Positions 1-12,000 of a DNA stretch of 64,000 nt are shown here, piece by piece (position 1 is the first letter of the stretch; each line of letters starts with the position of its first letter). Position numbers and translations under genes: made by a program. The DNA lies in the NCBI GenBank assembly GCA_013076295.1, contig RQOL01000616.1, positions 4,244,392-4,308,391 on the forward strand, written 5' to 3'. Source of the stretch: Sanderia malayensis (Eukaryota > Cnidaria > Scyphozoa > Semaeostomeae > Pelagiidae). Under the pieces are notes generated by a model. That model made no database searches, was not told where the DNA came from, and saw nothing but the letters and a program-made list of their open reading frames with translations.

Positions 1-944
1 GGGTCTTCGATTTATTATTCAATCGGAAAAAGTTCCTTCAATGCTGGACGAACGAATAGAAGACTTCTTGAAAAGCTCCAAGGTTAGTTTTTCACTTTGT
101 ATGTCTTGTCTCTGTTTTATTCCGAGCCGCCACCATATAATCTCATTTTGACAAGTGCTATTTTACTTATAGGAGCTCGTGGAAAATCTTAGTGATAAGG
201 AATTTAGTAATAATATTGAAGCACTTGTGATAAAGAAATTAGAAGAACCCAAGAAATTGTCCGATGAATGCCATAAGTATTGGGTGGAAATCACATCAAA
301 GCAATACAACTTTAGAAGACGTACGCTTTATCAGCCTTCTTATAATATATCATAATTGCACAACTTTTTTATCTGTTACTTGGTTTTTATTAATATCTTT
401 TTTTCTTCATATCATCTAGCAAATATTGAAGCTGAGGATTTGAAAAAGATCACGAAGAAGGACATTTTAGATTTCTATGATGTTTGTATACAATAACAAT
501 TATTTGATTTTGACTTATATTACACTGTTACTATTCATTTTTTACTATTGCTTTTGTCTGTTTCTTATTCCTATTTATTTTATTTGATTTGATAGAAATT
601 GCTTGGACCTGGTGCATCCAAAAGACACAAGATAGCCGTCTACATTCTTGGAAATGGTTTAAAGTCAACGAGAGTCGATATCGAAGACAATAAGGTTAAT
701 ATAGCGTCATTCTTTGTTACATTATGGCCAATTTACCAAATGGACCAACGTTAGCCTGTTTAGTACAACACCTAACAAGCTTTGAACACTGTTTTCTATC
801 TGAATATAATTTTTGTTTTATTTTTAGGCTGCTCCTCAGTTTATTACTGATGTCGTTGATTTTAAGAGTTGCCTTCCACTGTTTCCATTAATTCAACCTT
901 ATAATGGACTACGATTTGACTGCAAAACTAAAGCGAAACTCTGA
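1..944 (+). CDS. IDE: Insulin-degrading enzyme (insulysin), C-terminal exons only
   Basis: This is the 3' part of an M16 zinc metalloprotease gene; the 5' part, including the catalytic HxxEH region, lies outside the window. Five exons are readable: 1-82, 173-320, 420-481, 596-694 and 828-944 (stop TGA). They join in phase into about 168 residues beginning GLRFIIQSEK and including KKLSDECHKYWVEI, QYNF, ASKRHKIAVYIL and ending FKSCLPLFPLIQP. These match the last domain of animal IDE, which degrades insulin, amyloid-beta and other short peptides in the cytosol. All introns have GT-AG borders. A possible ATTAAA poly(A) signal lies at 1049-1054. The family call is strong because the order and spacing of conserved blocks match IDE to the end; nardilysin, the closest alternative, fits less well. 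Confidence 0.92.
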
Positions 945-1663
945 CAACTTCCATTTTATGCGGAGCTCAAATCTAATAATTAGATGTGGAGTGATCAATG
1001 TTATTCATTGATATTTATTTTAAACTGTGATTTATTTTTGTCATATATATTAAACTCCGAGTAACAGAGAACTAATCTACTTTCTTGTTTCTGCTCTGCC
1101 ATACATATTATATATATCGCTTATTCCGTTTCGTTCCTTTCCGTCCCCTATTCCGTTTCGCGTTTCGTTTTGCGTTCCGTACTTTAGTGGGAGCCTATAA
1201 TGCCGCTGCCCGGTGACTGTGGACGTATCGTGGAACGGAACAGTACAGTTGGCTCATGCACGTGCCCGTGAGTCTTTAATCTGAACGTACCTGCTTTTCT
1301 TTATCGCTGTTTTTGTACCAGTTTATCATTGGTTTTCAATCGTGCTTCTCTATTTTGAAGATTCTCAACATTGGTTCATGCTATAGCAATAGATATTGGA
1401 TACTGCAGCTGTGTTGTAAAAGCTTTAGAAAGGACATGATAGAGCTGCTTCAATTTTAGGCCAGAACGAGGAAAGGAACTGATATTTTGATTTTTTTTTA
1501 TTCTGCAGTTTTGTTTATGTCGTTGAACTGGATACAAAATTTATATTTTGAAATAATCTTTATCATTTAAATTGGAATGATAGAATCTGGTGCTGTTTGA
1601 ACTGTCAAAAGTCTTACAGTGACACGCAATCTGGCAGATTTGTTGTTTTTATAAAATTGAAAA
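945..1663. other. IDE 3' UTR and OTUD4 upstream region
   Basis: No coding exon was recognised here. The left part is the IDE 3' UTR. At about 1121-1190 there is a pyrimidine-rich stretch with repeated CCGTTTCG and CGTTTCG words. The OTUD4 promoter and 5' UTR probably lie in the right half, but no clear core element was identified. Confidence 0.6.
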
Positions 1664-4600
1664 ATGATGGCCAATAATTCTTCTAATCTTGGAGAACGAA
1701 AGAATGTAGCCACAAGCGACACTACAATTACTACTACTTCATTAAATAGTGAAGGCGCAATGGACGAGTTTCTTAATGGTTTGAGCTTGTATCGCAAACC
1801 TGTGGCTAAAGATGGATCATGCCTTTTCAGAGCTGTTTCTGAACATGTAAGAAATAAAAAATTTCGCTGGGGAAACTTTCTCTGAAATGAGTCATTAGAT
1901 TGTATTTCAGAAGAACCTCTTTGGAACTCAATAATAGAATGTTGGTATTATAAAATCAATATTTTTTTGTAGGTTTATAATACACAAGAGAAACACCTTG
2001 ATGTCAGAAGGGAGTGTATTAGTTACATGAAAGAGAACGAGGATCGATTCAGTGCAGTAAGTTTCAACACAAACTATGTGATATTGTAACCTTGAGGAAA
2101 ACAAACTCCCTGAGAGACGGGTTGCTTTCTACTGTAAAACTAACAAAAATTTTCTATATCTGATCAGTGATTCAATCTTTATTTTAGTTTGTCACAGGTT
2201 CATATGAGCACCATCTCTATGGTCTACAAAATCCAAAGGTATGCTGATATGGCAAAATTATTACTGGAAAATATTTTACCTTTAGTTCCTCAAAGGTGGA
2301 GTGAATTTAGCAAAATGTCTACATAGAGCATTTTTTTAATAGGAATGGGCTGGCCAAGTTGAAATAGCGGCTCTGTCATTGCTTTACCAGTAAGTCATTT
2401 TGGTAGCATTCCAAATGATACTTATCAATGTTACTTGACCTGCAAGCTTATTTTATTGATATTGAAGTACTTAAATAGTTGGTGAATTTATTTTTCTGTT
2501 TTAGTTATGATTTCTTAATCTACCAAGAAGTTAATCAAGAGCCAAGAAGTGTCACAAGTCACGGATTTGAGAAAAAGGTAAAAAAAATTGTGCTCCATGA
2601 TTTATTGTCATTTATTTTCATGAAATAACATAATTGATCTTTTACAAATCCTGTCATCTATTTTATCTTTAGATAATGCTGTGTTTTTCAAATGGAAATC
2701 ATTATGATTGTGTTTATTCAAATACGTTCAAAGAGGATGCAGGTCTTATGCAATGTAAGTTATTGTTTGGAATTTTTACTTATTGGAACAGTTGTGGTTT
2801 TAGTTTTTGGAAAAGTTGTAGTCATATATACGGGCATTTTTTAGACTGGCTATGACATATCTGTAGCTTTTTAGCTATGATTCTGCTATTTTCTAAAAGT
2901 AAATTTTTCTTATTTTGTGTAGCTATACTCTATGAGCTTCTTTATGAGACTGTGTTGCCAGAGTGCAAAAAGAGAGAGGACTTGAAATGTCAGACAAATG
3001 AAGTGAATCCCAATGGGAATGGTGAAGCAACTGGGGATGATAATAAAAATGAAGGGACAAATATTAAAGGCAAGGATCTGAAAAGTAAGTTATTTATTCC
3101 TCGTGTCTTTATATGGAAAATGTTTAAAACTGTTGCCTTTACTAGTGAATGCAATGTACAAATGTTATTGGATTAGAAACTTTACTTCTTGTAGACAACA
3201 AGGGAGGAATAGCAAGCCTTTCTGTCAGTGAATCGAAAGCTCTATATGAAATACAGCGTTCTCTGGATGCAAATTTTTATAGAAACATCGCACTTGAAGT
3301 GTGGGAGCAGTCAAAGCGAGGTGATTGTGATGTGTTTTAGGTATGTCTTTTTTTTGACGCGGCAAGTCCGCTTAAAGCAACGCGGATTAATGTGGCATAT
3401 TTTCTATTTCAGAACAAACACAGGCCGACAGAGCAGTTGCTATGAAATTGCAGTTTAAAGTTGGCGAATATTGCATGGCGATTGTTGGAATACCACCAAC
3501 AGCAGATTATGTTAAAGCGCAGATAAAAGAATTCGTTGGAGACAAATACGTTGTATACGCACCAGAGTACCGTGAAAGCTACGAAGTTCATATCGAAGAC
3601 ATGAAACCGTTGTTAAAAAAGCCGGAGCAGGTTTCCTACGAAAAACTTCCAGGCTACTATAGGAAAGTTGATGAGTCTCAGAAAGATTTCCAACAGCCAA
3701 AGAAGCGACAACAAAAAGCAAGCAGCTATAGAGGCAATCGAGATGAGGATATAAGATTCAGGAAGAGTGATGGGAGGTGTGAAAAGGGTGAGGGAAGATA
3801 TGATAATCGAAGCAATGGGGTACAAGGAGGATCGCAACAACGGCGAGATCGACGAGAAAGAAGATCAGGACAAGATGGTGATCGAGGAAGAAATGACAGA
3901 CGAGATACTGAAAGGAAGGCACGATCTGGAGATAGAAGCGGCAGGAAAGTTGATGCTCAGTTTAACAGATCGTCTAGTGAAGAGCAGAAGGCGAATGCAG
4001 CGAAGAAAGGAGATGATAATGTGGCAGAGAAGAAAGAGAAAGCAGAAGATATTAGTAGATCAACGCCTGAAGATGTTTCTGTAACGGAAAGCACGGCAAT
4101 GAAAACGTTAACTGGGGAAGAGAAAGAAAAGACAGCAAAACAAAACGAATCTCCGGCGGCATTTTGGTCGAGAATGAGAAAGCCTGAGCCACCAAGTGAC
4201 AAATTGAAAGGTAATACCGTCACAGCTGCCAATCAACCTACATCTAGCAAGTCTGAGGATGCTAAAGAAACTGACGAGGTTTCGAAATTAAATTTGCAAC
4301 CGTCTAATAAGAAGGAAGGTGATGCCGAAGCTGGTAAGAGCAAATCAGAAGCAAAGGAAAACAAAGTTAATACTGATAAAGTCAATCCCAAGGCTCAAAA
4401 GATGACTGAGAGTGGAAACAAGCAAACTGCTGCCAAGTCTTGCCAAAGAAAAGATAATGTAGCCGACAAACGTGCAAGCAAATCAACGAATGAAAAGAAG
4501 GAAGAAGCAAGTGTGCCAACAGCTTTGAATAAATTACAGGTCAATCGTGAAAGCTCTGTTGATAAACATGAAGCCGTTGCAGAAGAACGCATCAAAGAGA

Positions 4601-6351
4601 ATGGAATGATAGATGTAGATGCAAGCCAACATGCATCGACCCCTTCTGTTTCTGTGAAAGAAGAGTTCTATGCTCCAAGCTTTGATAATATAGCAAGGCA
4701 GAGTAACAAAATGCAACAGCAATCTCATTCGACAAACCATGTCACAAGTAATCACTGCACATCCTCTCTGCGTGAGGTATTGAATACTTCAGCTGATGTG
4801 TCTCAAGATAACATCGCTGCTGAAAGTGCAAACACGGTTGCAAACGGTGATGCAGACACTTTGGAAGAAGTGGAGATCAATGGAGGCCAGCCCCAATCAG
4901 TGGAAAATTGCGGTGAATTTCAAGATGCTTTGTATTCTGCTGAGGGACAGTTGGGGCCTGTGAGTGCAGCCGAAGAGTTTGCAGAGCCTCGAAATGGATT
5001 TCATACTGCAGACGAGGTTGCTGGGGGAGAGGAAGCAGTGCTCGAGCAGAAGTTCGAGCAGAGAAACGATCAACAAAGAATCAGAATACTGACAAAGAAC
5101 AACGAAGATCAATTCCGATCGACGTACAATAGAAGTCCTGAACAGGAGTCGAGAAGAGCCACTGCAAAGAAAGTCAGTTTTGGAAATGTGGAGTTTTCTG
5201 AAGACGCTGCAAATGTGCAGCAAAGTGCAGCTCAAATGAATGACGATGAGGGAATCGCACAAACTCATCATTCAATGTCATCTAACGATGTGATTGAAAA
5301 TAATCATCATCCAGTTTATAAGAATGCAAGCTACAATGTACCTACTACACTTGCAACCACTGGACTACCTGTCATGCCTCCAACGATGATGATGCCTCCG
5401 ATGATGCATGCTAATGAACAAATGCAGTTACCTTCATGTTCTATAGATCCCGAAGGACGTGATTTACCACAGCGTAAGTTCTAGCTCTTTTTTAACTGAT
5501 CTCAATTGCGATAAAGGTAGACCTTTATTAGTGTTCTCTTATGTTCACTAAGCTTCAAATTAGCTTTAATTAAATTTGAAATGTATTTTCATTGCAGATA
5601 TGCCGACGCTGCAATATTTCTTCAACTTGGGCGTCCAGGTATCATAGAATGAAATGTGATATTTTGTACGATGCTCCACACGATTGAATAGACTAATCAA
5701 TACACTGTTTTGTGTTTTCAGTTCTTCATGATGCAGCAGCACATGCCAGCATTTGTCAACATGCCAGCACCCCAGATGCAAGTGAATGCAGCCGCGATGC
5801 GCACACACTCATACCCCCCGATTCCGGCTACAGGGCCGCATGCGCAAATGCCGTACAGATACGGACAAGCTGGACAGGTAGTCGACGAGATAGGACAAGT
5901 TGAACACGACCAAGTATGCATATAGATACGGAGTTTATTGCACCATATGCTGCTGCTACTTCTACTGCATCCAACAGGGTATTAACGAAAGCTTTCTTTT
6001 CTCTTACAGCAAGAAGATTATCAAGCATCTGCGTTGAGCAATGACCAATTCGATGCACAAATGATGCCGAAACAGCAATCTCTCTTGCAACCACGACATT
6101 TTCACAACCAACCCCACCAAACCACAGTAAACCAGTACGAGCAGCCCCCGAGGATGCGTAGGGGTAGGGGGGCTGGTAGGGGGTCGACCCTAATGGCACC
6201 TCCAGTCTTCAAACGCACCAATGCTGTTCCCAATAAGCATCAACCACAGCCCAGAAACGACAAACGCAACTACAACGTGAATGACATGCACGTATTACAA
6301 CAACAACAACAACCACAGATGCCACGAAAACCCCTTCCCTACTATCGCTGA
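1664..6351 (+). CDS. OTUD4: OTU-domain deubiquitinase, OTUD4-like
   Basis: A cysteine deubiquitinase with an N-terminal OTU domain and a long disordered tail. Exons: 1664-1846, 1973-2056, 2188-2238, 2343-2389, 2505-2577, 2673-2754, 2923-3084, 3195-3320, 3413-5473, 5598-5638, 5722-5877 (or to 5913, an equally good in-frame donor) and 6010-6351. The OTU catalytic loop DGSCLFR gives Cys53, and the later block SNGNHYDC carries the catalytic His. After the OTU domain, residues from QFKVGEYCMA to VHIEDMKPL resemble the Tudor-like fold of OTUD4. The rest is a charged, low-complexity region rich in K, E, R and Q, encoded mainly by a 2 kb exon, with an RGRGAGRG arginine-glycine motif near the end. The reading frame is entered from 3413 (GAA CAA ACA), so the Met at 3442 is internal, not a start. 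AATAAA is at 6890. Known OTUD4 trims K48- and K63-linked ubiquitin and binds RNA; that role is inferred here. Confidence 0.88.
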
Positions 6352-7056
6352 GGAAAGACAATTTTTAAAGTCGTGTAGATATTTTGAAATATAATGTTGG
6401 GTTTTTTACGGTTTAATTATCAAGGTGGCAAGGCGCAAAATGAATTAATTGAATAACATTGACTCTGAGGGTGAAACGCGCGCGTTTCATGTTCGATCTT
6501 AATTATTATTGATTCTTGTCAAATGTTTTGAAACAATTTTCAGATAATGTTAGCGATGCAAGCATTAGGTTATTGAAGTTGCGATTGTAGTTGTCTCAAG
6601 TTAATTAATTCTAAGGGTTCGCACAAATGTATGGTACACGTTGCAACCGCAAAGCTCATTAATAGCGCATTGATAGCTATGTGGGGCACGCACCCGGGCA
6701 TAGTCTATTACCAGGGGCACGCACCCGGGAATAGTGTAATGGGAAGATAAATGTTCAGAGATCTTTTAGATATTGTTGTTATTAGTTGGAACATGTAATT
6801 GCAATTGGATATTGGATTAAGATACGTAGATTATTAGAAGATATGTTAAGTGTGAGGGATGTACGACCTTAATAGCAGATAGGATTAGAAATAAATAAAT
6901 AAATAAATATTATTGTAAGAATCAATTTGTTTGTTAATTTGATCTGACAAGCAAAAACATTGTTCCTGTTGCTCAGATGTTGGTCTTCAGATCTGCACTA
7001 GAGAATCGGGTTGGTGAATATTCTTGAAGCTATCTTTAATCTATATGAGCTCAAAT
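6352..7056. other. Convergent 3' region between OTUD4 and FANCF
   Basis: Both flanking genes end here. The left part is the OTUD4 3' UTR with AATAAA at 6890-6895 inside a short AAAT repeat. A duplicated GC-rich motif lies at 6683-6737. No further gene is visible. Confidence 0.7.
6683..6737 (+). repeat. Tandem duplication in OTUD4 3' UTR
   Basis: The motif GGGGCACGCACCCGGG followed by (C/A)ATAGT occurs twice, 31 bases apart. GGGGCAC and its partner ACCCGGG make each copy partly self-complementary. It is GC-rich in an AT-rich 3' UTR. No function is assigned. Confidence 0.8.
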
Positions 7057-8717
7057 TCAATTGCTGTTCAGAACACTTCGTTTCATTTCATCCCAAGTGC
7101 TTTCAAAAAGAGATCCTTTGCAGCCGGAGTCTTGCAAATTTTTACCAAAGGTTTCCAAGTGAATCACATCTGCCTCTTCCATTACATCTCCCATACAGAT
7201 CTCCTTAAAGTGCTGCATTAGCTTCTTTTGCCAGGCGGCTCGCTCCACGGCCCTCCTGTTTGACTCCAAACTGAATAAAAAGCAGGAAAAGTTATATTTG
7301 AGAGGGAGGAAGCTCATTCAAGGATTTACAGTATTTCAATAATGTTACAAATTTGTTGATGAAGTTACAAACCTTTGGACAATAGAGAATTCATCCATCC
7401 AAAACTCTTCATCATACACAGCACAACAGTGACTTAATACCTCAAAATACAACTCAGCAAACTGACTGCTTGAGGTAGCAATTTCAACAAGAGTTAAAAC
7501 TGGAAAGTGAAGGAATCTTCTGACATCTTTTCTCCATGCTTTCAGCAGATTGTCTGAAATAAGAAGACATGTATTGCTACACTATACACTCTTGATTAGT
7601 TCGCATTTTCAGAGGTAATCAAAAGCAATTTTGTTGCTATACCATGAATATGCTCTTGCAAAATATTGTAAACTGTTTTCTGGTTGACATCTGTCACATT
7701 GCTGCTACAACACTCAGATGAAGAAGATTGACTTTTGGCATTGATGTTCTGCAGGTATGCTTCTAGTAAAATGTTGTCGCCATCTGAAGTTGAAGCAAGT
7801 GCACCGAGCAAACCTTTTAATGCAGCTATAACAGACAAGTATGATGTATTCAATTTGCTTCATGCAATATTATAATCTCATTATTATTATTATTATGACT
7901 TTAATACTTCAATGACTTCAAGACTTACTGGCATTGCTATTCTTTTCAATAGAATTTAACATGCATGTCCTTAACAAATGAGCTTTTAATTTTGTATGAA
8001 ATCCTTTTTCTATTGTTCTATCACACAGAGTTGTATGATCTACTGATAAAGTTGTGTCTGACAAAGTCTGTCCAAAATCTGACTTCAATTTTTTTCTTGC
8101 ATCATGTTGCTCTTGGTATTCAAGCCACATCTTGGCTATATTTTGAGACAATCTTTTGGAATGGCAAACTTCAAACATCTTAGAAACACATTCATTTGAT
8201 TTTTCAGTGGCAGAAGAGCCATTTTCAAGACAATTATCACTTGAATCAACATAAAAATACCTCAAGACCTCAGCAAAAATTTCCAATGGACACAACATGT
8301 TTTGCAAAATGTTACATTTTAGAATTTCTTGTGAGTCTTTCAGATCGTCAAAACTCTTAAAATCACAATCCGAAATTGATGATTGATCTAAATAATTTGA
8401 AAATTTCCTTTTCAAGGACTCCCTGTTGCTAAGTTTGGCAAACACCTAAAAATGTAAGAAATCATTATATAATGACAACTATTAGATTAAATACATAATG
8501 ACTTTGCATGAAGAAACTGTTCAATGTGTGTTAGCAAGCAAGTAAGTAAAGAGCTATAAAGATATTTTGTAAAGTGGGACATTTGTACCTGTTCAAAGTA
8601 TTTGGCCCATTTTATGGCTCTCTGGAAAGCTTCAGTGTCCCATTGTTGAATCATTTTCGTCTTTGACATTTTCAAGATGCCCAGAAATAAACTAAAATTC
8701 TTTATGACCTCATCCAT
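7057..8717 (-). CDS. FANCF: Fanconi anaemia core-complex protein F
   Basis: Five exons on the minus strand, in transcript order: 8717-8589, 8445-7929, 7825-7643, 7553-7373 and 7270-7057, joining in phase into about 407 residues (human FANCF is 374). The N-terminus MDEVIKNFSLFLGIL followed by W26 and the block EAFQRAIKWAKYFEQ lines up with the FANCF N-terminal helical domain, with the tryptophan at the same residue number as in the human protein. The end of the last exon also shows the acidic FANCF C-terminal pattern. FANCF is an adaptor of the nuclear Fanconi core complex that ubiquitinates FANCD2 at DNA cross-links; it has no enzymatic motif. The start at 8717 was chosen because of this N-terminal alignment; no longer in-frame ATG exists upstream before a stop. 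Human FANCF is intronless, so the four introns here are notable. Sequence identity is low overall, so this call rests on aligned landmarks. Confidence 0.8.
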
Positions 8718-9086
8718 TAATATCAGACGGCTGTATAACTTAAAATAGTCCTGAGAAAAATCTGCCAAAGTTCCAAAAAGCCTTTGGCGCTCGCGCTTGC
8801 CATTTCGAATGAAGTAGGAAAAGGCGGGAACGCAAAGTCAATGTGAAAAAGATAAGCATGGTCGGCCTCATATAATCAAAGGTGCCCAGATTAACCAAAA
8901 ATCAATACGCACATGTGCCTAGTTTGCATGGGCAGGTCAGAAACGCAGTTGTTGTTGCATTGCGAGTTTAATTATGTCAATGGCTTCCACCTCACGGAGA
9001 ACACAATAGAATAATACTTCAACAATAATTGTACACAATTAGAATTTGATTTTAAACATCACCAAGTTTCGAGCAAAAAAACTTTA
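8718..9086. promoter_or_regulatory. Divergent FANCF/ATRX promoter region with E2F-like site
   Basis: The two start codons point away from each other and are 369 bases apart, so both promoters must lie here or overlap. At 8823-8830 the plus strand reads GGCGGGAA, the reverse complement of TTCCCGCC, a classic E2F/DP core, about 106 bases upstream of the FANCF ATG. No TATA box was seen. Shared S-phase control of two genome-maintenance genes is an inference. Confidence 0.5.
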
Positions 9087-12000
9087 ATGGATCAAAGCGT
9101 GTCTGGAGAATTGCCCGACAAGGGGCCGGCAAGAAAAGGGTAAGATTTGAAATGCTTATAGGCCGTTTGCCGTTTAAACTCTTAAAAATTCTCCAAGCTA
9201 ATTAATAAACCTCATGTGGTAATTGCTTCTTCAATTTGTGTATTACTATTATAATTTCTAATTCCCATAATCTTTCGATTAGGACAAAATTACTCTCGAT
9301 CGTAAACAAATTGAAAGATATAAAGGATGATACCAGTTTGGTTATCAACAACTCTTCTGATGATGAAGTTATCAAACCCAAAGGTGATGATAATAGTGGT
9401 CAAAATGTTATGAAGTCAAATCCCCAAAATGATAAGTACAGTTCAAAGGATATAGAGTCTTCTGATGTCTCGAATAGTTCAGATTTAGACACGGTGCTTT
9501 CTGAAAGGGAAGCTGAGCCATGCACAGAACAAGTATTGGATCAATTTAATATAGAACTGAAAGAGGGCACAGATTCAATAACTATTGAATCAAACGAGAA
9601 CTCAACAGCATCGAGTTTGATGGATAACTCACAGATTCCCAGCCCCTTTATTCGAGTTTCTTCACATATGACAATAGATGATACTCCAGATGAGGAATCG
9701 AGTGCAGAAGCAAGTGCAGAAAGTGAAGAGAATGACGTTGTCACGGTTCTACCATCAGAGGCTATTGAAAATGACATTATTACAGTTTTGCCTTCAAATG
9801 CTAATGAAGAGGAGAAGCTCGCACAAGTTCTTCCGTTCCTTGTTGAAACTCCAAGACAGGAGGACGAAGAAGATAAAAACGCCTCCTTTGATCTGGAAGG
9901 TAAAGCTATGATGCGTAAGATATCTCCCATTGCTACAGTAAACATTTAATTGAGGCTATTGAAATACATTTATTTGTTTTTTATTAGAAGCCCTCTCTTC
10001 ACATGTTATGTGTACTGCTTGTGGCTCAAAAGTGAAAACACTCCATGGAAAATTCTGCAAACATCCTGTTCTTGGCGTTATTGTTTGCAAGGTAAATATT
10101 GATTTGCATGTAAGATTTGTTAGATTTGGAATCAGATTGTTTGTTTGCAAGGTAAATATTGATTTGCATGTAAGATCAATGATTTGTTAGATTTGGAATC
10201 AGATTGCTTCTTTTTGAGACAAGAGTTTGCATTAATAGTGTAATTATTTGTTTTTCAGAAATGTAACAAATTTTACAATTCAAGCTCATTTCATAGAGAT
10301 GAATACGGCATGGAGGAGTATTGCAGGTGGTGTGGAGACGGTGGGGATGTTATAATGTGTGACTTTTGCGAAAAGGTGTTTTGCAAGCAATGTATCAAGC
10401 GGAATATGGGTAAGCAATTTCTCAAGATGCTACTTGAATCTGATGACGATTTGAAATGGAAGTGTTTTGCGTGTGATAATCAGCAGATCGAGAGAATCGC
10501 AAAGGAGTGTGATGGTGTGATGAGATTCATTCAGCTCAATAAACTCAAGGAATTTGCTTTTGAAAGTAAGAAAATTCATCTCGGTGGACCTAGTCAGATG
10601 CAAAGGAAAGAACGGTTAGATTGTATTGCACATTCCATAGAAGACGGGGTGGCATTACCCGAGAGTATGCTCAAGATAAGTCCAGATTCAAAATATGTAA
10701 GGGGCACTGAGAAACACACTGCAAGAAAAACTGCTCATGGCAAGAGAAATATGAAGCGTAGCTCAGAGAGGAGTCGAGAAGTAACTAGGACATTTACAGA
10801 TAAAGATTTGGCTTTATTGAGAGAAGAATACTCATTGAAAGAGTTCAATGTGTCTGTGGAAAGAGTGGATGTTCCTGTAGAAAGCATTGGTTTGTATGAA
10901 AATGAAGGTGAAAGTGTGGTTGGAACAGCTAAGATGTTTAAGGGGAGTATAGGTGGTGGAAATTCAAAGAATACTTGTATAATTATTGATGATGACAGTG
11001 ATGAGGAAGAAGTGGAAAAATCTGTAACTGATCAAATTGAAAGTAGCAACATGTCAGATGAAGATATTAAAAAGGAGTCAAACTTTTCTCTTTGTTTAAA
11101 AGAAGAATCAGAAGAGAGTAATGATATTTTGATGAAAAATGAGTCGAACTCTGATGCAGAGCAGGACATGCAGTCAAGTGAGGGTGAAGAGAACAATAGT
11201 ATTTTGGACAATATAAGGGAGAATAATTCAGAGAGTGATAGTGACTCGGATTTTGATAAGTTCATCAACAGATCTATTCGCAAGAAAGGTGTTACTGATG
11301 ATGACAAACGAAAATCGAGGAAAAGAAGGAATGAAAGTGGTGATATGTCAGATGATGCAAGTTCAGATGTTGAGGGTATTGCGGATGATGAAGAGATGGG
11401 AGATTCAGATGCTCAAAGTTCTTCACGATTGGCCAGGAAAGCCAAGAAGGAATCAGCCGAGAAGCGCAGACGAAAATCTGACTCGGGCTCTGATGTCGGC
11501 TCTCGCATGAAGAAGCGCCGAAAACGACCCCGATTTGCCTCGAAAGACTCGTCAGAAAGCGATGATAGTGACAGAACGAAAGGCGACGATGAAAATGAGA
11601 GTGACGAAACTGGAAGAACGAAAAGAACGCGTAAGGCAAAGCGGAAAAAATTTAATGAGAAGAAGATTAAGAAGAAGGGAAAAGGTCGAGTGATTAAGAA
11701 TGATTCCGATTCAAGCGATGACGAGGATAATTCGCCTGGCAAAAAAGGGCGAAAGAAAATTCGCAGGATACTCGGTGACGAAGAATTAACCGAGGAAACT
11801 CGCAAGGCACGAAAATTAGAAGAAGAAAGACGAAAGCGTTTGCTGGAGAGGACACACACATTATATGAGCAAGATATTGTCAAAGTTAAAGAAGATACAA
11901 CGAATAGAATAGTTTTGGAAAGATCCAAAGAAACGGGGGAGCCATTGGTTCAGGTCCATGAAAGTCTAATCGATCATTTGAAGCCACATCAAGTTGAAGG

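Noticed and set aside
4897..5271. 124-codon open frame on the minus strand in the OTUD4 tail
   Set aside because: Shadow of the long OTUD4 exon; no start context, no recognisable domain.
8487..8768. Longer FANCF N-terminus starting MADFSQDYFKLYSRL
   Set aside because: It would begin with TTG, not ATG. Starting at 8717 puts the conserved tryptophan at the FANCF position. An upstream spliced first exon cannot be fully excluded.
11413..11928. 171-codon open frame on the minus strand inside ATRX exon 4
   Set aside because: It mirrors the lysine/serine/acid-rich ATRX linker; low-complexity coding on one strand leaves the other open. No family resemblance.
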